Shown: positions 6,867-7,560 of the stretch, one piece after another
How the letters are laid out: every line of letters starts with the position of its first letter
How positions within the stretch are numbered: position 1 is the stretch's first letter
Source: an uncultured Mucispirillum sp.
GTDB lineage: Bacteria; Chrysiogenota; Deferribacteres; Deferribacterales; Mucispirillaceae
Direction of reading: 5' to 3'
DNA length: 7,560 nt
Assembly: GCA_945947845.1 (NCBI GenBank)
Contig: CAMEZN010000080.1
Span: 1 to 7,560 of the forward strand
The notes under the pieces: generated by a model
The model's database searches: none
What the model was told of the DNA's origin: nothing
The model's input: only the letters and a program-made list of their open reading frames with translations
Translations under genes and position numbers: made by a program

Positions 6867-6961
6867 TTGGCTATAAGCCAATATCACTTGCAGCATCTAA
6901 AGGTGCTGACTTATTCAAGTCACATCGCAGTTAATACTATTTTATCACTAACAGTGATATT
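6867..6961. other. Folded region of the IS right end: several nested and competing hairpins
   Basis: Stem-loops follow each other with almost no gap: TTGGCT/AGCCAA (6867-6881), CAGCATC/GGTGCTG (6891-6908, one G-T pair), GACTT/AAGTC (6908-6921) and TATCACT/AGTGATA (6943-6959). AATATCACT (6880-6888) can also pair over nine bases with AGTGATATT (6953-6961). That encloses two of the hairpins in a multibranched domain and competes with the local 6943-6959 hairpin. This is more structure than an IS200 end needs. It could be a structured RNA related to the right-end RNAs of TnpB elements, but no transcript evidence is available here. Confidence 0.5.
6914..6926. repeat. 13-bp inverted repeat flanking tnpA, right-end copy
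   Basis: TTCAAGTCACATC is the exact reverse complement of GATGTGACTTGAA at 7443-7455, on the other side of the transposase gene. The copies sit about 46 bases after the tnpA stop and about 25 bases before its start. Confidence 0.75.
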
Positions 6962-6971
6962 ATTTTATCAG

Positions 6972-7418
6972 CTACCCTTTAAAAGGGTCATCATATTCTT
7001 TTATTCCTAACTTATCATGTAAGATATCTTCTTTTTCTTGGTCTTGTATATATTTTCTTATTGTTGCTTCATTTAACCCAACTGTACTTACATAATATCC
7101 TATTGACCAAAAATGTCGGTTACCAAATTGATATTTTAAATTGGCATGACGTTCAAATATCATTAACGAACTCTTACCTTTTAAATATCCCATTACACTT
7201 GATACACTATACTTTGGGGGAATTGATAATAGTAAATGAACATGGTCTGGCATTAAATGTCCTTCTAATATTTCTATTCCTTTATAGGAACATAAACTTT
7301 TTAAAATATCTCGGATACTTTCTCGATATTTGTTATATATTATTTTCCTTCTATACTTTGGTGTAAAGATTATGTGATACTTGCATAACCATTTACTATG
7401 TGATAAACTATGTGGCAT
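6972..7418 (-). CDS. tnpA: IS200-type Y1 HUH transposase TnpA, intact
   Basis: The 148-residue protein is close to the usual length of IS200 TnpA (about 150). It has the HUH motif His59-Val60-His61 in MPDHVHLLLSIPPK, and the catalytic tyrosine Tyr123 in IRKYIQDQE with Gln127 four residues later. It also has the family segments MGYLKGKSSLMIF (76-88), FGNRHFW (98-104) and GYYVSTVGLNE (107-117). All active-site residues are present and there is no frameshift, so the enzyme should be functional. Y1 transposases act as dimers on single-stranded DNA, nicking and joining through a 5'-phosphotyrosine. The SD AAGGAG (7429-7424) lies five bases before the ATG but is buried in an upstream hairpin. The stop codon and last residues overlap a small hairpin, ACCCTTT/AAAGGGT (6974-6988). 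Confidence 0.96.
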   Translation of the reverse strand: MPHSLSHSKWLCKYHIIFTPKYRRKIIYNKYRESIRDILKSLCSYKGIEILEGHLMPDHVHLLLSIPPKYSVSSVMGYLKGKSSLMIFERHANLKYQFGNRHFWSIGYYVSTVGLNEATIRKYIQDQEKEDILHDKLGIKEYDDPFKG

Positions 7419-7483
7419 AAAATCTCCTTGTTATTATAGTTTGATGTGACTTGAACAATTCATCTTACTATATAGGAGATTTT
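7419..7483 (-). promoter_or_regulatory. 5' untranslated hairpin that sequesters the tnpA ribosome binding site
   Basis: In the tnpA transcript, AAAATCTCCT (7483-7474) pairs perfectly with AGGAGATTTT (7428-7419), which contains the SD and reaches the base before the AUG. The stem continues inward through ACTATA-type pairing (7467-7472 with 7435-7440). IS200 of Salmonella is known to limit TnpA synthesis with a leader stem-loop that hides its SD, and this looks like the same device. It should keep transposase translation very low. Confidence 0.75.
7443..7455. repeat. 13-bp inverted repeat flanking tnpA, left-end copy
   Basis: GATGTGACTTGAA is the partner of TTCAAGTCACATC at 6914-6926. It lies in the loop region of the hairpin that hides the tnpA SD, so it would be unpaired in the leader RNA and free to contact the copy near the 3' end of the same transcript. 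Confidence 0.75.
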
Positions 7484-7503
7484 TTTCTATAAGATTTTGT
7501 CAT

Positions 7504-7528
7504 CTACTGGCATAGCCAGTAGTTTTTT
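7504..7528 (+). terminator. IS left-end hairpin, also a plus-strand rho-independent terminator
   Basis: CTACTGGC (7504-7511) and GCCAGTAG (7515-7522) form a perfect eight-base stem with an ATA loop, followed on the plus strand by TTTTTTG. The base of the stem matches the right-end hairpin at 6837-6861, as expected for the left TnpA site. As a terminator it would stop transcripts leaving the element on the strand antisense to tnpA. Confidence 0.7.
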
Positions 7529-7542
7529 GTTTCGCTATGCTC

Positions 7543-7558
7543 AACTCTCTAAAGAGTT
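7543..7558. repeat. Small hairpin at the window edge
   Basis: AACTCT (7543-7548) and AGAGTT (7553-7558) form a six-base stem with a CTAA loop. It may still belong to the IS left end or to the flanking DNA; the window ends too soon to tell. Confidence 0.4.
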
Positions 7559-7560
7559 AA

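Larger units (their letters stand above)
6837..7560 (-). mobile_element. IS200-type insertion sequence (IS200/IS605 family), tnpA only, ends approximate
   Basis: A Y1 transposase gene is flanked by subterminal hairpins rather than terminal inverted repeats, as in IS200/IS605. The right-end hairpin (6837-6861) and left-end hairpin (7504-7522) share the same outer stem, CTAC...GTAG followed by TTT, and the same orientation on the plus strand. This fits ends recognised by one TnpA. The span of about 0.7 kb matches a stand-alone IS200. These elements move as single strands by cut at subterminal sites, so exact ends cannot be set without an empty-site comparison. The left end may lie just inside or beyond the window edge. 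No TnpB gene is present. Confidence 0.8.

Noticed and set aside
6837..6990. CRISPR-like repeat series
   Set aside because: The successive elements are different hairpins, not copies of one repeat with equal spacers.
7061..7366. 101-codon plus-strand open frame opposite tnpA
   Set aside because: It lies wholly opposite the intact transposase gene, whose motifs are unambiguous. It has no SD or family features.

Overview
The window is AT-rich bacterial DNA with ordinary bacterial gene signals: Shine-Dalgarno (SD) sites, lipoboxes and hairpin-plus-U-run terminators. Two lipoproteins, a secreted protein, a glutamate racemase and an IS200-type element in a roughly 30% GC background suggest a diderm, possibly host-associated bacterium. 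A low-GC gut member of the Deferribacterota (Mucispirillum-like) would fit, but this is a weak guess from overall impression, not an identification.

Layout. Positions 1-974 (minus) hold most of an RlmD/RumA-type RNA uracil-C5 methyltransferase that runs off the left edge. Positions 1113-2552 (minus) hold a 479-residue lipoprotein with its own terminator and no recognisable family. About 440 bp of very AT-rich spacer follows. It ends in a consensus-like promoter whose -35 and -10 boxes are separated by only 14 bp, 8 of which are an uninterrupted C tract. This promoter faces three rightward genes: a small two-helix membrane protein (2992-3390), a 181-residue lipoprotein (3406-3951) and a secreted RCC1-repeat beta-propeller protein (4149-5810). 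A large imperfect hairpin (4020-4087) lies between the second and third genes. murI, the glutamate racemase of peptidoglycan synthesis, follows at 5961-6731. The right end (about 6837 to at least 7522) is an IS200-type insertion sequence with an intact Y1 transposase on the minus strand, matching hairpins at both ends, a hairpin that buries the transposase SD, and an elaborate folded region behind the transposase gene.

How it fits together. The flanking genes rlmD and murI are housekeeping genes with moderate GC, and both use CTG leucine codons. The three genes behind the C-tract promoter contain no in-frame CTG leucine codon and look more AT-rich, which fits an acquired envelope/secretion module. 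The most interesting hypothesis is that this module is switched by slippage in the C tract: adding three Cs would restore a 17-bp spacer. The second most interesting item is the multibranched structure in the IS right-end region, which resembles a structured RNA although no TnpB gene is present in the window.
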